Notes: generated from the sequence alone by a model not told the origin. DNA of 64,000 nucleotides from Aphidius gifuensis (GCF_014905175.1 NC_057789.1:18216496-18280495), one strand, 5' to 3'; positions 1-11,600 are shown, numbered from the stretch's first letter. Numbers and translations are program-made.

Positions 1-141
1 CTGAGTCGTTAAAGTTTTCAATCTTAAGAATAAACAATAGTCAAAAATGAAAATAATATAATCAGATTATTGACCGCTTGTGTGCATGCAACGTTAATAC
101 AACTATGTAAATAACGGTTCTCTACAAAATCCAAAATGTGA

Positions 142-498
142 AAATCCTGATTCATCCGCCGTATAATTTATCGACCAAAAAATACCGTCGATAAGGCAGA
201 AATTTTAGGCGTACAGTTTTTCTACGATTATTATTATTATTATTGTTGTTGTTGTTATTATTATTATACATAGCCTTAAATTGTAAATAAAAAATTTTTG
301 ATGTTATAAATGATGTAACTATAAAAAAAAAAAAAAAACAACAACAATAACAACATTGATGTATGTATTTTGACAACTTATTTTGAGGTTATGTCTATAA
401 ATTTTAAATAAATTTGAATGGTGTCGCCATCTTGTGCCAAAAGAGTTAGTAAAACAGGGCCCTATTGATCGATTAATTTTGCGGATGAATCAGGATTT
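142..498. mobile_element. Small TIR element carrying an ATT/GTT microsatellite
   Basis: An 18-bp perfect inverted repeat (AAATCCTGATTCATCCGC at the left, its complement at 481-498) bounds a 357-bp segment. The interior holds a trinucleotide run (ATT and GTT units, about 226-268). Long A/T runs and trinucleotides make shadow ORFs here; none looks coding. It resembles a MITE, but no clear target duplication is visible. Confidence 0.6.
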
Positions 499-1435
499 CT
501 AGTATTTCGTTTTAATAACAAATGCAAATCTGAGCATTGTAAAAATCTAGTGTTACATAATTATGATGGAATCATCACTAGGGTTTTATTAAATTTCAGA
601 AACTCTATAATGGTTAATATATTCGAACGGAGAAAATACATTGCGAAAAATATAGAACAAATGAATATATGATTAGACAATAAAAATACAACTTCAGAAA
701 GCTATTGATCGGCTTAGCTGATTGAATCTGAAAATAGAAAGAGGTTGTAAAATAATATACATAGATTATTATTCGGCTATATCAATTGAACGGACAATAA
801 TTTTAATATGAAAAAAAAGAATTAGCTATATAAACATTTGATTAAAATCGTTTTTGGCTCATTCGTACTAGCGGAATTTGATAATAAGAGTACTCTATGT
901 ATATAGATGAACCAATTTTTTTACGATAGATTTTACCGTTGATTATTTGTTGTCTGTAATCTATTTCTACATATAAATATAAGACGGATTTTTTTTCAGA
1001 CGATGAATAGACACAAACTCATAGACACAAACTCGTAAAAAAGTACTAGTGATTTTTATCGTATTCGGTATAATTATTGAACATTATTTTTCGTTAAAAG
1101 GTGACTCATATATTATGATAAATATCGTAATAACATGAATTTAAAAAATTAAAAAATTAAAATATGCTAATTAATAGATATACATAGTGTCATAAATTTA
1201 TTATTACAAAATATGAGAAAATAAAAAAAAATATATCATCGAAAATTATAACTCTTAAACATAATAAATATATCTTATTTATCATTCATCTTGTGGCATA
1301 ACATTATATCGGATAAAAGCAAAATAGTTTAATATGTAACTAGGAAAAGTCGATTTACGTAAAGTATTCAAGTCGGACATAGTGCCAACTGGATATTTAC
1401 CGACATTCAATATCCCTATTACGGACTAAATGAGC
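499..1435. other. AT-rich stretch without recognisable genes
   Basis: I see no coding signal, splice structure or clear repeat here. The sequence is AT-rich with short homopolymers. Confidence 0.6.
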
Positions 1436-1535
1436 TTAAAGAGACTTTATTTTTCGGATGTTCACCCTGAACGGTGTAACCGAAACTAGCGCTCCGGGCC
1501 GCAAGCCAAAAATTTGCCCTGTGAATTGGACTCCA

Positions 1536-1728
1536 GGATAGCTATTCTCGACATAATTATCCCCTGTACCGGGGATAACATGAAAACGCTCGAAAGCGAT
1601 ATAGTCGTTTGATGGAAACCATTGAAGAAGATACAAATAAAGCCATAAATTAAGGTAAATTTCCACAAAATAGTTATCCCTGTCGCCGGGGATAACTGAG
1701 GGGATAATTATGTCGAGAATAGCTATCC
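1536..1728. mobile_element. 193-bp MITE, copy 1 (GGATAGCTATTC termini)
   Basis: Perfect 30-bp inverted repeats (1536-1565 and 1699-1728) surround an interior that reads as the reverse complement of the copy at 6179-6371. An inner pair of stems is built on GTTATCCCC/GGGGATAAC. It sits directly beside the tail (TGCCCTGTGAATTGGACT) of another MITE family, so it is nested. CCAGG occurs on both sides, but the exact duplication is ambiguous because the termini overlap it. The open reading frames across it are shadows of the palindrome. Confidence 0.8.
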
Positions 1729-2219
1729 AGGTCGTCGCACAAGCACCAAACATGGCCGACTTTTAGGCGCGCATTATTTAAACCATCTTTATAGCTTACT
1801 TCTGGTCTATACCAGAAACAGTATATAACAAGAAGTTAACACTTAATTTTTTTCAATTAATAATTAATTAAATATTTTGAAAAATTGACAAAGTTAGTAG
1901 ACAGTTTAATATAAATAGTTGTAAAAAAGTGAAACAAAAGTTACTCGAAAAATATAATTTTTTCTTTTTTAATATAAAAATAAAATAATAGAATACAATT
2001 TTTTATCTGACAACAAAATATATTTTTCTGGCTTCAGTAGGCTTTTGCTTGTCGCATACTATGAATAAGTAAATAAAATAACTCAATTAAAAGGTTTTTT
2101 AAAAATGGACAATTTTTCAAATACATTAAGAAGCTTGTTAAACTTGTTTTTAATTTTTTCTCGTTGTCTTTCTGGGTGTATCCTTTTTTCTTATTCAACT
2201 CGTAATTCACAGTCTAAAC

Positions 2220-3048
2220 TAATATTTATTTTCTTTAAGCTTTCTACTTCCTAGTTTAAACTCGAAATTTCATGGTGATAAAGACGATGTTGATTTTGAA
2301 GCATGAAATTAAATTTAATAACTCCTTTATTATATTTTTTCATTATTTCTGCTTGTAATTCATCAGCAAGAATTGATAAAAAACTGTTGAAAGTATCAGG
2401 ATAAATATTATGAGTAAAAATTGATACTAAATGATCCTCATCTAAGTTTACCAGTGGCAATTCAATCTGCTGCTCATCACTTGGTAAAGATTTGGTATTA
2501 TAAGACTTTGGTAACTTGAATAAACTCTTTTTGTTGCCAGTGGTATATCCATCTATAATTACATCAAGCAATGGTCTGGAAAAAGATTTACCTAAGTTTA
2601 TTGTTGACAACTGCTTTAGTGATTCAAATGAAGTCCAACTAACATCATGTACTAAAAAAAAATAACTATTAATATTTTTCTATCAAGACAACTTTAATAT
2701 AAGTTAAAATTCAATGTTTATTCTTACTCAAATTTTTTACTCAAATAATCTATCAAAACATCACCAAACAAAGTTGGTACTGCATTTGGTTTTAATTTTT
2801 TTTGAGCCATCCTGACGATGTTGTTCATATTGAGATTCATCATAATGGATTTTCATAAATATATCTGTGAATATCAATATTTTTTAACTAGTAAACTAAT
2901 AATTTTGATCAGAAAAAAGAAAATTATGTGAAGAAATAAACTTACATCACATAACCTTGAGCTTGGTTTTATTTGACTCACACCAGCACCAGTAGATCAT
3001 TTTCGACGACGATCTAAATCTCTGGGGAAAGCAACCGATCGCACAACA
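2220..3048 (-). pseudogene. Decayed THAP-domain protein gene
   Basis: Reading the minus strand, three exon-like pieces line up. The first (about 3048-2946) encodes a THAP-like stretch FPRDLDRRRK followed by TGA where the invariant Trp belongs, then GAGVSQIKPSSRLCD and a GTAAGT donor. The second (about 2864-2728) starts after a CAG acceptor, carries DESQYEQHRQDGSK, shifts frame, and continues LKPNAVPTLF, the typical end of a THAP zinc-binding DNA-binding domain. The third (2651 to about 2220) follows a TTTTTTTTAG acceptor and encodes about 130 unassigned residues beginning HDVSWTSFESLKQL and ending in a heptad-like stretch with stops. The stop and frame breaks make it a pseudogene. THAP domains occur in host transcription factors and in P-element-type transposases, and I cannot tell which this was. 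Confidence 0.72.
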
Positions 3049-3213
3049 TTGACGTACAATATTTATTCAATAAATCAATGATTAAATTTTCAATTAGAAA
3101 TTTTTTTGACATGCCATACACTGTTTGTTTACATTATGTGGTGAACATTAGTAGTGGGGAATAGCACCAAACATGGCTGACCGCGCATGCGCACTGAGTC
3201 ATGCGACGACCTG

Positions 3214-3375
3214 CAGTCCAATTCACAGGGCATTACAATTTAGGGCTTTTTTCCTCCACTGACGGCGCTTGTAAAGCTTTTGTATATAAAATCTATTTAA
3301 AAAAAATTTTACAAGCGCCATCAGCGGCAAAAAATAGCCCTCAATTGTAAAAAATTTGCCCTGTGAATTGGACTG
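3214..3375. mobile_element. 162-bp MITE with CAGTCCAATTCACAGGGCA termini, copy 1
   Basis: The left end CAGTCCAATTCACAGGGCA is matched by TGCCCTGTGAATTGGACTG at the right. CTG directly flanks both sides, a 3-bp target duplication. The subterminal stems (GGCGCTTGTAAAG and its complement) continue the hairpin. Family copies or fragments lie at about 3974, 15070-15495 and 21735-21896. A 3-bp duplication of CNG type fits PIF/Harbinger or CACTA-type movement, which is inference. Confidence 0.8.
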
Positions 3376-3387
3376 CTGATCCCAGCC

Positions 3388-3882
3388 GTCTATAAAGGCA
3401 TGTGGCCACTAGCATAGTTTTTCGACCAAGTTCTATGCCATAGCACTTGTGTCACTATATCTAACTAGAAATTTACTAGAAAATGGCCGCCGAGGACTAT
3501 GTTGAAAAAATGCTGCATGCAGCATTTTCAGCAAAGAACCGCTAACTTCACACTAGTTTTTTTTGATACAGCCAACATTAAAAAAATACAACAACAATGG
3601 TTAGCGTTGTTAATAAATTTCTTTGTTTATATTTAGACATGTATAGTACATATATATAATGATTGACTGTCAAAATATCAAATTGTCAACAAATAAGAAA
3701 GGTTATATTTTTATTTATTTTTTATGTGTTTGTAAGCAAGTTGGTACAGCTGAAACAATTTCAAGAAACGATTAAAATGCCGCCCTATAGCCGTCATATG
3801 TGAACTTTTCCTTCCATAGCGCTATCGCATAGAACTTGGTCGAAAAACTATGCTAGTGGCTACAAGCCTTCAATCTATAGAC
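3388..3882. mobile_element. Foldback element, about 495 bp
   Basis: The left arm GTCTATAAAGGC...GGCCACTAGCATAG...CGACCAAGTTCTATG is matched in reverse complement at about 3823-3882. The stem is roughly 55-60 bp with small mismatches. A 20-codon ATG frame at 3483 (MAAEDYVEKM...) lies inside and matches nothing I know. Confidence 0.65.
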
Positions 3883-3973
3883 CTTTCTATACTATATACT
3901 ATATTCTATATCCAGTAACTGATCTAGGGACCTTGTCACTACCCCGTAACTCTCTATTTATTAACGCACCCTA

Positions 3974-4133
3974 GCAGTCCAATTCACAGAGCAAAATAAA
4001 TTTTACACTTTAGGGCCTTTTTTTTCCGATGGCGGCGCTTGAAAAACTTCTTGTCAAACGTCTATGCTAAATGTAATTCATGACTAGAGAGCTCATTTTT
4101 TTTGTGTTACGGTGGAGTACACATCGATCATAT
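3974..4133. repeat. Half-length relative of the CAGTCC MITE
   Basis: It begins CAGTCCAATTCACAGAGCA and shares the GGCGCTTGAAAAACTTCTTGTC core, but has no matching right terminus. The same composite (through CATGACTAGAGAGCTCATT to ACATCGATCATAT) recurs at about 15360-15495. It is therefore a repeat variant in its own right. Confidence 0.6.
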
Positions 4134-4137
4134 ACAC

Positions 4138-4172
4138 CAAGAAGACTAGAGACCTAGTCTCTAGTCTTCTTG
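4138..4172. repeat. Near-perfect snapback palindrome (16-bp stem, 3-nt loop)
   Basis: CAAGAAGACTAGAGAC, then CTA, then GTCTCTAGTCTTCTTG. The short direct repeat TATACACCA lies on both sides. This is the form left by a local strand-switch during replication. It is too short-looped to be an ordinary MITE. Confidence 0.8.
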
Positions 4173-4335
4173 ATATACACCATATACGACCATTTATAAA
4201 CAACAAAGGTGTGCTTAATCTGTCATTCTACTTGGTTTATCATGTGCTTGCTATTGTTGGATCCCACTTGAATAATGTAGAAGAACAAGAAGAAGAAAAT
4301 AAACATAGAATATTATGTATTTATTATATGAGAAC

Positions 4336-4870
4336 CCTGACGGAATTGTCCCGCGTAAAACAGACTTGTTCAAGGCTTGTTTTGTCCAAAAATACATGGC
4401 TTATTCAAGCCTTGTAGACGTGGCTTGAACGATACTTGTATACAAGGTTTGAACAAGTCTTGTACAAGGCTGTGTTAACAGACTGAATCGCTGAGATAAA
4501 AAATCAAAAATCAAGCTACATCTTTTTCTATTTAACACTAAAAAATCAAAGCAATTTTCTTTTTATTTATTAATATAAAAATATTAACGCTTAAATGATA
4601 GTAAATATCGTAAAAAGCTTTTAAAACCGTCTTTTATAAGTAAACGCAATATTGTAAGTAAGTTGAGAACCGTTGGAAGCCGCTTTTATTCCGGTATTGT
4701 ACGAGTATTGTACAAGCATTGCTTACAACCCTTGTGCGAGAGTTGTGCAATGCTTGTAACTTTCAACAAGTCTTGTGTGAGTCTTGTACAAGTATTGTAT
4801 ACATGGCTTGTACATTGCTCGTACAAGCAGGGGGACGTTCCAAAAATCACTCGGAAACTCGGAAGGTCAA
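4336..4870. repeat. CTTGTAC-rich interspersed repeat, long copy
   Basis: The segment is built of degenerate CTTGTACAAG-type words and begins near CTGACGGAA. It ends GGGGGACGTTCCAAAAATC. Both ends and the block GGCTTATTCAAGCCTTG recur in the shorter copy at 16152-16437. The frames seen here (for example 4663-4878) are by-products of the word repeats. Confidence 0.6.
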
Positions 4871-5039
4871 GATTGTGATCATAGAAAATTTTTGATATTT
4901 TGTTGTGGTAGACATGATTTTTTGTTCATCAAGTGGGAGAAACGAGATTTAACTACCGTGCCTATAGATTATCGACACAAAGCTAACCCTAACCCTCCAA
5001 TTTCTCGGGAAATTATTTTAAAATATGATTGATCAGATA

Positions 5040-6120
5040 AATATATTATGTCTTCTGATCATTTTATTAAATCAATATCACACTTTTTTATAAAAAAAAA
5101 AACAGATTTTTTAGATGTATACTTTTCTTTTAAACTTCAAAATCATTTTCAGAATTTGCGCTTCTCTTGAAATTCTTATAAAACCTTACCGCACTCTGAC
5201 AAACATTATAAAACCAAAATCAGATCAAAGCATTATGGCTGCCAAGTCCAGAGCAATTTACAACCTTATAAAATAAAAATTGAGCAATAATAGTAGAATG
5301 GTGTGAAAGAACCTTTATTTATATCATATACAGTATTCAATATCGCATCGTTGGTGCTACAGTATTCAATATCGCAGCGATGGTGCGCGCGCCATATGCC
5401 GTTGGGATATGGGCGCGAATCCTGCTCATCAGGTGTGCTAATGTACTAATATACAACATACTCATGCTTGCTGATAAACGTAACCTTTTATTTATACATC
5501 TTTTTGTCTTTATCGTGCCTTTGTTTCTTGTGCCTTTTGTAATATATTATTTGATTGATGTGAAAAATATTCTGTCTTCTGATCATCTTATAAATTAATT
5601 GAAACTTTTTAATTAAAATAAAAACAGATTTTTAAGATGTATACTTTTTTTTAAAACTTTAAAATCATTTTCAGAAATTGCGTTTTTCTTGAAGATTATT
5701 TAAAACCTTACTGCACTCTGACAAACATTATAAAACCAAATCAGAGAAAGCAATATGGTTTCCAAATCCAGAGCAATTTGACAACATCATAAAAATAAAA
5801 TTGTGCAAGGTAATAGTAGATGGTGTGGGAAACCTTTATATTTACTTCAGTATCCAATATCGCATCGATGGCGCGAATTAAATAATGATACTTTAAGCTA
5901 TGTTCCCAAGTCACATGTTATTGTTTATTTCTCTTTCCATCAAGTTTAATGAGTTTTTTTTTTTACATCATATGTAAACAAAAATATAAAATATTTTTAT
6001 TTACGAAAGGATTTATTTTTGAATTTTTAAATCATCTGCCAGAAGCATCGGTCTATAGAGCAAGAAAGCTAACATATTTAGATGGTGTGAAAAAACCTTT
6101 GTATATGTCAGTATAGTATT
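5040..6120 (+). repeat. Tandem direct repeats of about 530 bp
   Basis: Two long units and a partial third share GTCTTCTGATCA, ATGTATACTTTT, CTCTGACAAACATTATAAAACC, CCAGAGCAATTT and CAATATCGCATCG in the same order (starting about 5048, 5575 and 5990). The same family gives a version lacking the MITE insertions seen at 6179-6719: GCGCGCGCCATATG followed by GGGCGCGAATC near 5380-5420. Confidence 0.65.
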
Positions 6121-6178
6121 CAATATCGCATCGATGGTGCGCGCGCCATATGTTGTTGGGATATAGGCGCGAATCTCA

Positions 6179-6371
6179 GGATAGCTATTCTCGACATAAT
6201 TATCCCTTCAGTTATCCCCGGCGACAGGGATAACTTTTTTGTGGAAATTCACCTTAATTTATGGCTTTATTTGTATCTTTTTCAATGGTTTCCATCAAAC
6301 GACTATATCGCTTTCGAGCGTTTTCATGTTATCCCCGATACAGGGGATAATTATGTCGAGAATAGCTATCC
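6179..6371. mobile_element. 193-bp MITE, copy 2, inverted relative to copy 1
   Basis: It has the same length and termini as the copy at 1536-1728, reverse-complemented, with scattered substitutions. The left flank CAGG and right flank CCAGG touch the next element. The related block at 5380-5420 lacks it, which supports insertion after that repeat had duplicated. Confidence 0.8.
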
Positions 6372-6374
6372 AGG

Positions 6375-6719
6375 GGTGCGTTCCGTGGCTATCCAGTCCG
6401 TACGAACTTCAAAATGGCGACGAAAAAAATGAAAATTCTAATAATGTTAAAAGTTACTATGATACATCACTATAGCCAAAGAGAAGGCCAGAGATTTATA
6501 AAAACTTAAAATATTAAGTATTACTATTTTTTTCAGGTTTAAGTTGACAGAGTTTCTATTTAATTATTTCAAATCTGTCGAATAAATTGGCTAACGTCAA
6601 GTTTGATCAGATGATTTTCAAATGAAAAAAATCAGGTCTACCACAACAAAGGATCAAAATATTTCCAAACTCCGCCATTTTGAAGTTCGTACGGACTGGA
6701 TAGCCACGGAACGCACCCC
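6375..6719. mobile_element. 345-bp MITE abutting copy 2
   Basis: The terminal inverted repeats of about 45 bp are near-perfect: left GGGTGCGTTCCGTGGC...ATGGCG, right the reverse complement ending GGAACGCACCC. CCAGG is present immediately outside both ends, possibly a 5-bp duplication, or part of a hAT-like terminus (CAGGGG). It lies head to tail with the previous MITE, with no spacer to speak of. Confidence 0.75.
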
Positions 6720-7934
6720 AGGTCTGTAAAGTTAGCACATACATTATAGCACATGCCAGTCATGCTAATTATGGTAATATATACAACATACACATGTTTG
6801 CTGATGAACGTAACCTGTTGTTTATATAGCTTTCCGTTTTTATTGTGCTTTTGGGAATATATATATATATATATATATTATTATGTTCCTTATATAAAAA
6901 GGACAGTTGTCATCGATCTTCCTAAGATTTGATTGGTTATTTGGTTCTCTTTGTCATTCTCATGTCATTTGTCATTCTGTCTTTGTCGGTTGTTAATGAA
7001 ATAAATAAACAAATTTTCTTTCTCAGTCACTCACATTTTTATCGATCACCATTATTGAATTTTAGAATCAATCGTTATTTTAATAGCTGTACGATAAATA
7101 GCCGTTTTTTCGATAATTCAACTTGATTTTTAACCACTTTGCGCATGCATGGGAATTTTTTTCGTATTTTTTCCGTAATCGTGAGGAAATTTCCTATAAG
7201 AAACAAAAAAAATAACCTGTTGTTTGGGATATGATCTTGCCTGATTTTAGTAATTTTCACATGGAAAAAAAAAATTTTTATAATGAACCCATCGTTATCC
7301 CATGATGAAATTTGGAAATTAAGCTAATCTTGTGCTCTACTATTTACAGTAAAAAAATCAGAATTTTAAAAAATGGCGAAATCGTAGTTTACTCTTGTGA
7401 AGGAGGTGTTTTTTGATTCTGGCTCGGCGGTTAATGATGGTAAAAATAAAAAAAAAATCAGAGGTACATCTGAGTCGATGACTAACTCAAAAAAAATATT
7501 TGTTTTCGAATCTGGGAGGGTGAGGGAAAAAACCCTGTGAGTTGACATGGAATGCCCCATATATACATATATACATGTCTCTTTAAGTAAAAAAACTGAT
7601 TATTTCAGTATAACTATTGATAAATATATGACTGTTATAATTTATTGATGGAACTGGTCATGTTGATATGATTAATGGCATAGGTGTTTATTTTTATAAT
7701 TTCTTCTTTCACATCTTATAAATAATTCACGAAAATGAGTAATGTCACACTTTGTTTAGAAGTTGTGGTGAATTATGTAATGAAAAGAAATTGAAACAAA
7801 TAAAATGAGGATTCGAAACTTTAAAGGTAATAATATGTTGGTGTTGTCTTGATATTAGTCATGATCTCACTAAAATTTCATTGGAAAATATTTATTAGTC
7901 TTACATGTATCTAAGCTAGGCAATTTTTTTGAAG
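6720..7934. other. Repeat-derived AT-rich stretch
   Basis: An (AT)n run lies near 6858-6880. A fragment at about 7075-7200 resembles the arms of the element at 43080-43497 (GGAATTTTTTTCGTATTTTTTCC, then TTTCCTATAAGAAAC). I see no gene; the frames present are short and unsupported. Confidence 0.5.
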
Positions 7935-8110
7935 AAGTTCTTTGATCAGGCTGGCCTTAATAAAGAGAAGTTAAGGTTTTCTTCATCAATTCTTGATCAG
8001 GCTGGCCTTATTAAGGATAAGTTAAGGTTTTCTCGATCAATTCTTGATCAGGCTGGCCTTATTAAGGATGAGTTAAGGGTTCCTTGATCCAATCTTGATC
8101 GAGTTATCCT
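7935..8110. repeat. 51-bp minisatellite, about three units
   Basis: TTGATCAGGCTGGCCTTA starts at 7942, 7993 and 8044, giving an exact 51-bp period. Units share AAGTTAAGG and TGATCAA words that are self-complementary. A degenerate tail continues to about 8230. Confidence 0.8.
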
Positions 8111-8229
8111 TAATCAAGCATCTTGATCAAATATTGATCAAATTTCGATCAGGCTTCCAGTGTTAAGGGAACATTGATCAATTTTCAATCAAGACTTGAA
8201 GTCAAATCGGGCTAGCCTGACCAGATTTC

Positions 8230-9740
8230 CACTCGGGATCATATTTATAAAAAAGAATTTTTTTTAAAAAAATACTTAAGAACATAATAATTCGCTCTGT
8301 GTGAATGAATGATTAATTAATCAAAAATATACATACCCCTGAAAACGGAATAGTAAAATGGAAAATGTTTGAAGTAAGCACAAAAATGTTATAAAGAAAT
8401 GGATTTTTTTTCGACAAAGGTTGCCGGAAATTTCATTGTTTTATAAATTATATGTTATTCGTGAAAATATAATGTCGAAATTTTTTTGAAAATTAATAAT
8501 AAACATAAATGAAAAATAATTGAAAAAGAAGATTTTAGAATAGGCGCATGATTTTTCAGATCTTTAGTTTATGATTTGACAAATGGCTCAAGAAAAACGA
8601 AATATTAGCCATTTTTTGAATTTATTTTATCTACAAGTCGTGGTAAATATAAAACTGCATAAAATAAAGAGTTATACTTAATCATTTCATGAAATTGTTT
8701 GGAGATTTTTATTGAGGGTGAGTTTGAAGTCTCAGATTCATAGTTTCACAAAAATTCTATTTAGAAATATATGTTTTATGTACATGACTTGAAGCAGGAA
8801 ACGTCGTATTTCGTGTACAAGTTATAGCAAATATAAAAAAGAGTCAAAATTGATTTTAAAATTTTTTAGGATAGAAGTACTGCACGGACAAAAATGAAAA
8901 GTAAAATTTATCATAAAAAAATTGTATAATTAATATTTTACAGAGGAAAAGAAGAATCTAAGGACAAAATCAAATGAAAATTACCTATTAATAAAATGAA
9001 AAAACGGAGACGTGTTTTTATATTTTTTTAATATGAATTTTACAATTTAAAAAAATAAAACACAAGCTTAACCATATTAATTTATAAAATTTACATTTTT
9101 TTTCCTGTAGTTTTTTCATGAGGTGTTTTTGAATATAGGAATCATGATTTCGGGAAAATTCTATTTAGAAATATTTTATTATGAACATGAGTAATTTTGA
9201 AATGAATGTTTAATTAATTAATTGGGAATTGCATCACAGAAATAAAAGAATCGAAAATAAAGTGATCGAGACTTTGATGAATAAAGTATTATGGGTAAAT
9301 TATGAGAAGGGTTTTTTAAAAGACATGAGAAAACATAATTATAGTTTGCTGTTTTTGTAACTGAATGATTAAGTTATCAAAAATACTCAGCCATGAAAAA
9401 CTGAATAGTGAAATAAAAAATATTCGAACTAAACATCCACAAAAATGTCATAAAGAAATGAGTTTTGCTTCAACAGTGGCTGTACGAATTTGTTTAAACT
9501 CTATCTTTTTTAAAAATTGTCTTCTATTCGTGTGAACAGAGTGTTGTTTTTTTTTTTTAAATTATTACTAAATAACAATGAAAATAATTGAAACATAAAT
9601 GTGAATTACTATTTTTACAAAATAGCTCAATGAATAATGACATCAAGAGAAAGTATGATTGTGATAATATTTTTTAAAAAACTATCTTCTCATTTTTATA
9701 AGAAAAACAGGCGCGCGAAGCGCGCCCAGTGATCTCGTAT
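8230..9740. mobile_element. Possible Helitron-like relic with 3' hairpin
   Basis: A GC hairpin GGCGCGC-GAA-GCGCGCC (9710-9726) stands out in AT-rich sequence and is followed ten bases later by CTCGT, one change from the Helitron end CTAG-T. The upstream body is non-coding and contains a direct duplication (8304-8430 against 9360-9480: TGATTAA...ATCAAAAATA...GAAAA.GGAATAGT). The 5' end is not recognised. The hairpin is seen; the Helitron assignment is inference. Confidence 0.4.
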
Positions 9741-9925
9741 TATATAAAAAATATTCATAATTATATATTTATTTGGTTTAAATTTGGATATTAATTGTGA
9801 AGGTAATTAATATTATAATAATACAATAAATAAATAAAATCAATATAGATTGATGCATATAGTAATTAGGCATTGTGTGCAATTGTGTGATATTTTGGTG
9901 ACAATTCATTTTCATTTACAAATGA

Positions 9926-10660
9926 AAAACAATAGAAGAAAAGAATGAAATTAAATGTAACCAGTGCAATAAAATTTTTAGTGAAAAAAGTAGTCTTTAT
10001 GCTTATACAAGTTGAATTCATAAAATTGAGCTGGTTAAGGTACAACTAGGGCAAAATGAGAGACATCTGGCGGATGTTTGCTAAAAACATTATAAATTCA
10101 TGAGTGCGAAAAGGACGAAAGATTAGAAAGAGAATACTGTTTCTCACTTCCACTCAAGTATTTACACAAAGACAAAAATTTATTATCCTCTCTTAATTAA
10201 AATTAAATATTAAAACCTATACTAAATTTGGGTGATGATTTTTCGTCTTTTTTTCTAGTTTTATCCTTTAGTTTTTGGTAAATATGGCATTTTTTTTTCA
10301 AGTATTTCGATGGGGTATTATGAAAAGCCGAACATCATTTTCCATAAGAGCCTATGTTTAACCTCAAAAAAAAGGACCATCTTTAACAGTTAATTAATCA
10401 AAAAAACATCTTATAACAAAAAAACTGATTAAAGAAAAAGGTGTATCGTTATTTCAATTATCTACTCTATAAAATTCGTGAAATCGTCATTATTTTTAAT
10501 TTTCCCTAGTTGTACCTTAAGACAATAACTGAAAACGAAACTTGTGTATACTGTGATGAAAAATATGCAAATAAAACTAACTTGTATTATCACTATTCAC
10601 ATTTTCATCAAGTCTCAGATTATCAAACTATGAATTTAGTTGGCAGTCCTAGAAGTTCTT
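9926..10660 (+). pseudogene. C2H2 zinc-finger gene fragment, split by a TTAA element
   Basis: The left part encodes KCNQCNKIFSEKSSLYAYTS, then a stop, then IHKIELV. The right part encodes KTITENETCVYCDEKYANKT followed by NLYYHYSHFH, a C-X2-C-X12-H-X4-H finger. The reading frame joins exactly if the 478-bp element and one TTAA are removed (GTT AA|G ACA). The in-frame TGA in finger one, and a finger-one residue Tyr where the first His is expected, show decay. The parent gene cannot be named. Confidence 0.75.
10039..10516. mobile_element. TTAA-flanked MITE inside the zinc-finger fragment (family member 1)
   Basis: The termini GGTACAACTAGGG and CCCTAGTTGTACC are perfect inverted repeats, with TTAA at 10035-10038 and 10517-10520. 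Subterminal sequence (AGAGACATCTGGCGGATG, GAGTGCGAAAAGGAC, TCTCACT) recurs in the element at 48266-48757. TTAA duplication is characteristic of piggyBac-type transposition. No transposase is encoded. Confidence 0.82.
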
Positions 10661-11357
10661 TCTGAATGGTCGTCCTAGGACGGAAATGGAAGTTTAAGAA
10701 TTTAGTTACTTTTTTGGTGATTTTTATAACTGCCATTTTTGCAAGCGGAAATTTTAGCTTGTCGTGAGTTCGCACCCTAAAATTGATGTCAAGTATTGGT
10801 TATTTGATTGTAGAAAACCTTAAATTTTCCAAAAAAAAATTTAAATCTTTTAATACCAAATAAAAATAACACATTCATTTTACAAGAACTTATTGATCAA
10901 TCACTATCATTGTGGCACAAAGGGGTTTAATACATGTGTCAATTGTTTTAGATCAACGAAAATTCTAAGAAAGATTGAGGTCCTCAAAATTAATGATATC
11001 ATTGTTTTAGACCAATAAATTTAAATGGTCAAGTAAAAATGATAATTGCTTAATCAAAGGAATACCCACTTCTAAAATTCACATTTGTGGTTCTACCAAG
11101 ACGGCTAGAAAGAAGGAAAGTCAACTCCGTACATTGGAAATGGGACAAAATATGTCCTGTACCTCGAGCTTCTCAAATTTGCCAATTTGGCGCTGATTGG
11201 GTTCTACGTATAAAGTTAGTTATTTCGTCAGTTATTTCCGCAAGAATACTAGCTGGATAAAAATTGATAATTTGTTCGTTGCTAGCAAAAACATATACTT
11301 TTTAATATTATCGTTTTTTCTATCGAATGATTAAAGAACTTTACAAAAAGATGTGAT
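10661..11357. other. AT-rich stretch without recognisable genes
   Basis: It contains a fragment of the TTAGCTTGTCGTGAG terminus near 10751 that belongs to the MITE at 11787-12010. Nothing else could be supported. Confidence 0.5.
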
Positions 11358-11600
11358 ATCTAAACAAAAAAAGAAACACAGTTTTTTTTACAAAAAGGAG
11401 CGTCAAGTATTCGAAATCCCCACTAATTATGTGATTATAGTAATTTTATTTTATATTGATATTTATTAATTTTTAAGATACAAAAAGATATAATACCAAG
11501 ATAAGTCAAGAAGGAAATATTAAACGCATATAATTAAGTCTTAATCTTTGACAAAATTTTATACTCGACCCCGCCCGGTTCTTCCCAAATAAAATTTAAA
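11358..11600 (+). repeat. 243-bp near-identical direct duplicate, copy 1
   Basis: It matches 16634-16876 in the same orientation with only about two differences noticed by eye (for example ACTCGACCCC against ACTTGACCCC). It ends CGGTTCTTCCCAAATAAAAT. The near identity implies recent duplication or gene conversion. Confidence 0.8.

Noticed and set aside
152..376. Asn-rich frame across the ATT/GTT microsatellite
   Set aside because: Low-complexity translation of a trinucleotide repeat.
1436..1753. Two frames on the minus strand, one also seen at 6239-6475
   Set aside because: Both copies are the 193-bp MITE read in one orientation; the similarity is that of the element, not of a protein.
3483..3545. 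20-codon frame MAAEDYVEKM... as an orphan first exon
   Set aside because: It lies in the loop of a foldback element, has a palindromic TGCTGCATGCAGCA core and no splice donor at its end.
4112..4417. 101-codon ATG frame, possibly an exon
   Set aside because: It runs through the snapback palindrome at 4138-4172 and into the CTTGTAC repeat; the middle part has no recognisable similarity or splice sites.
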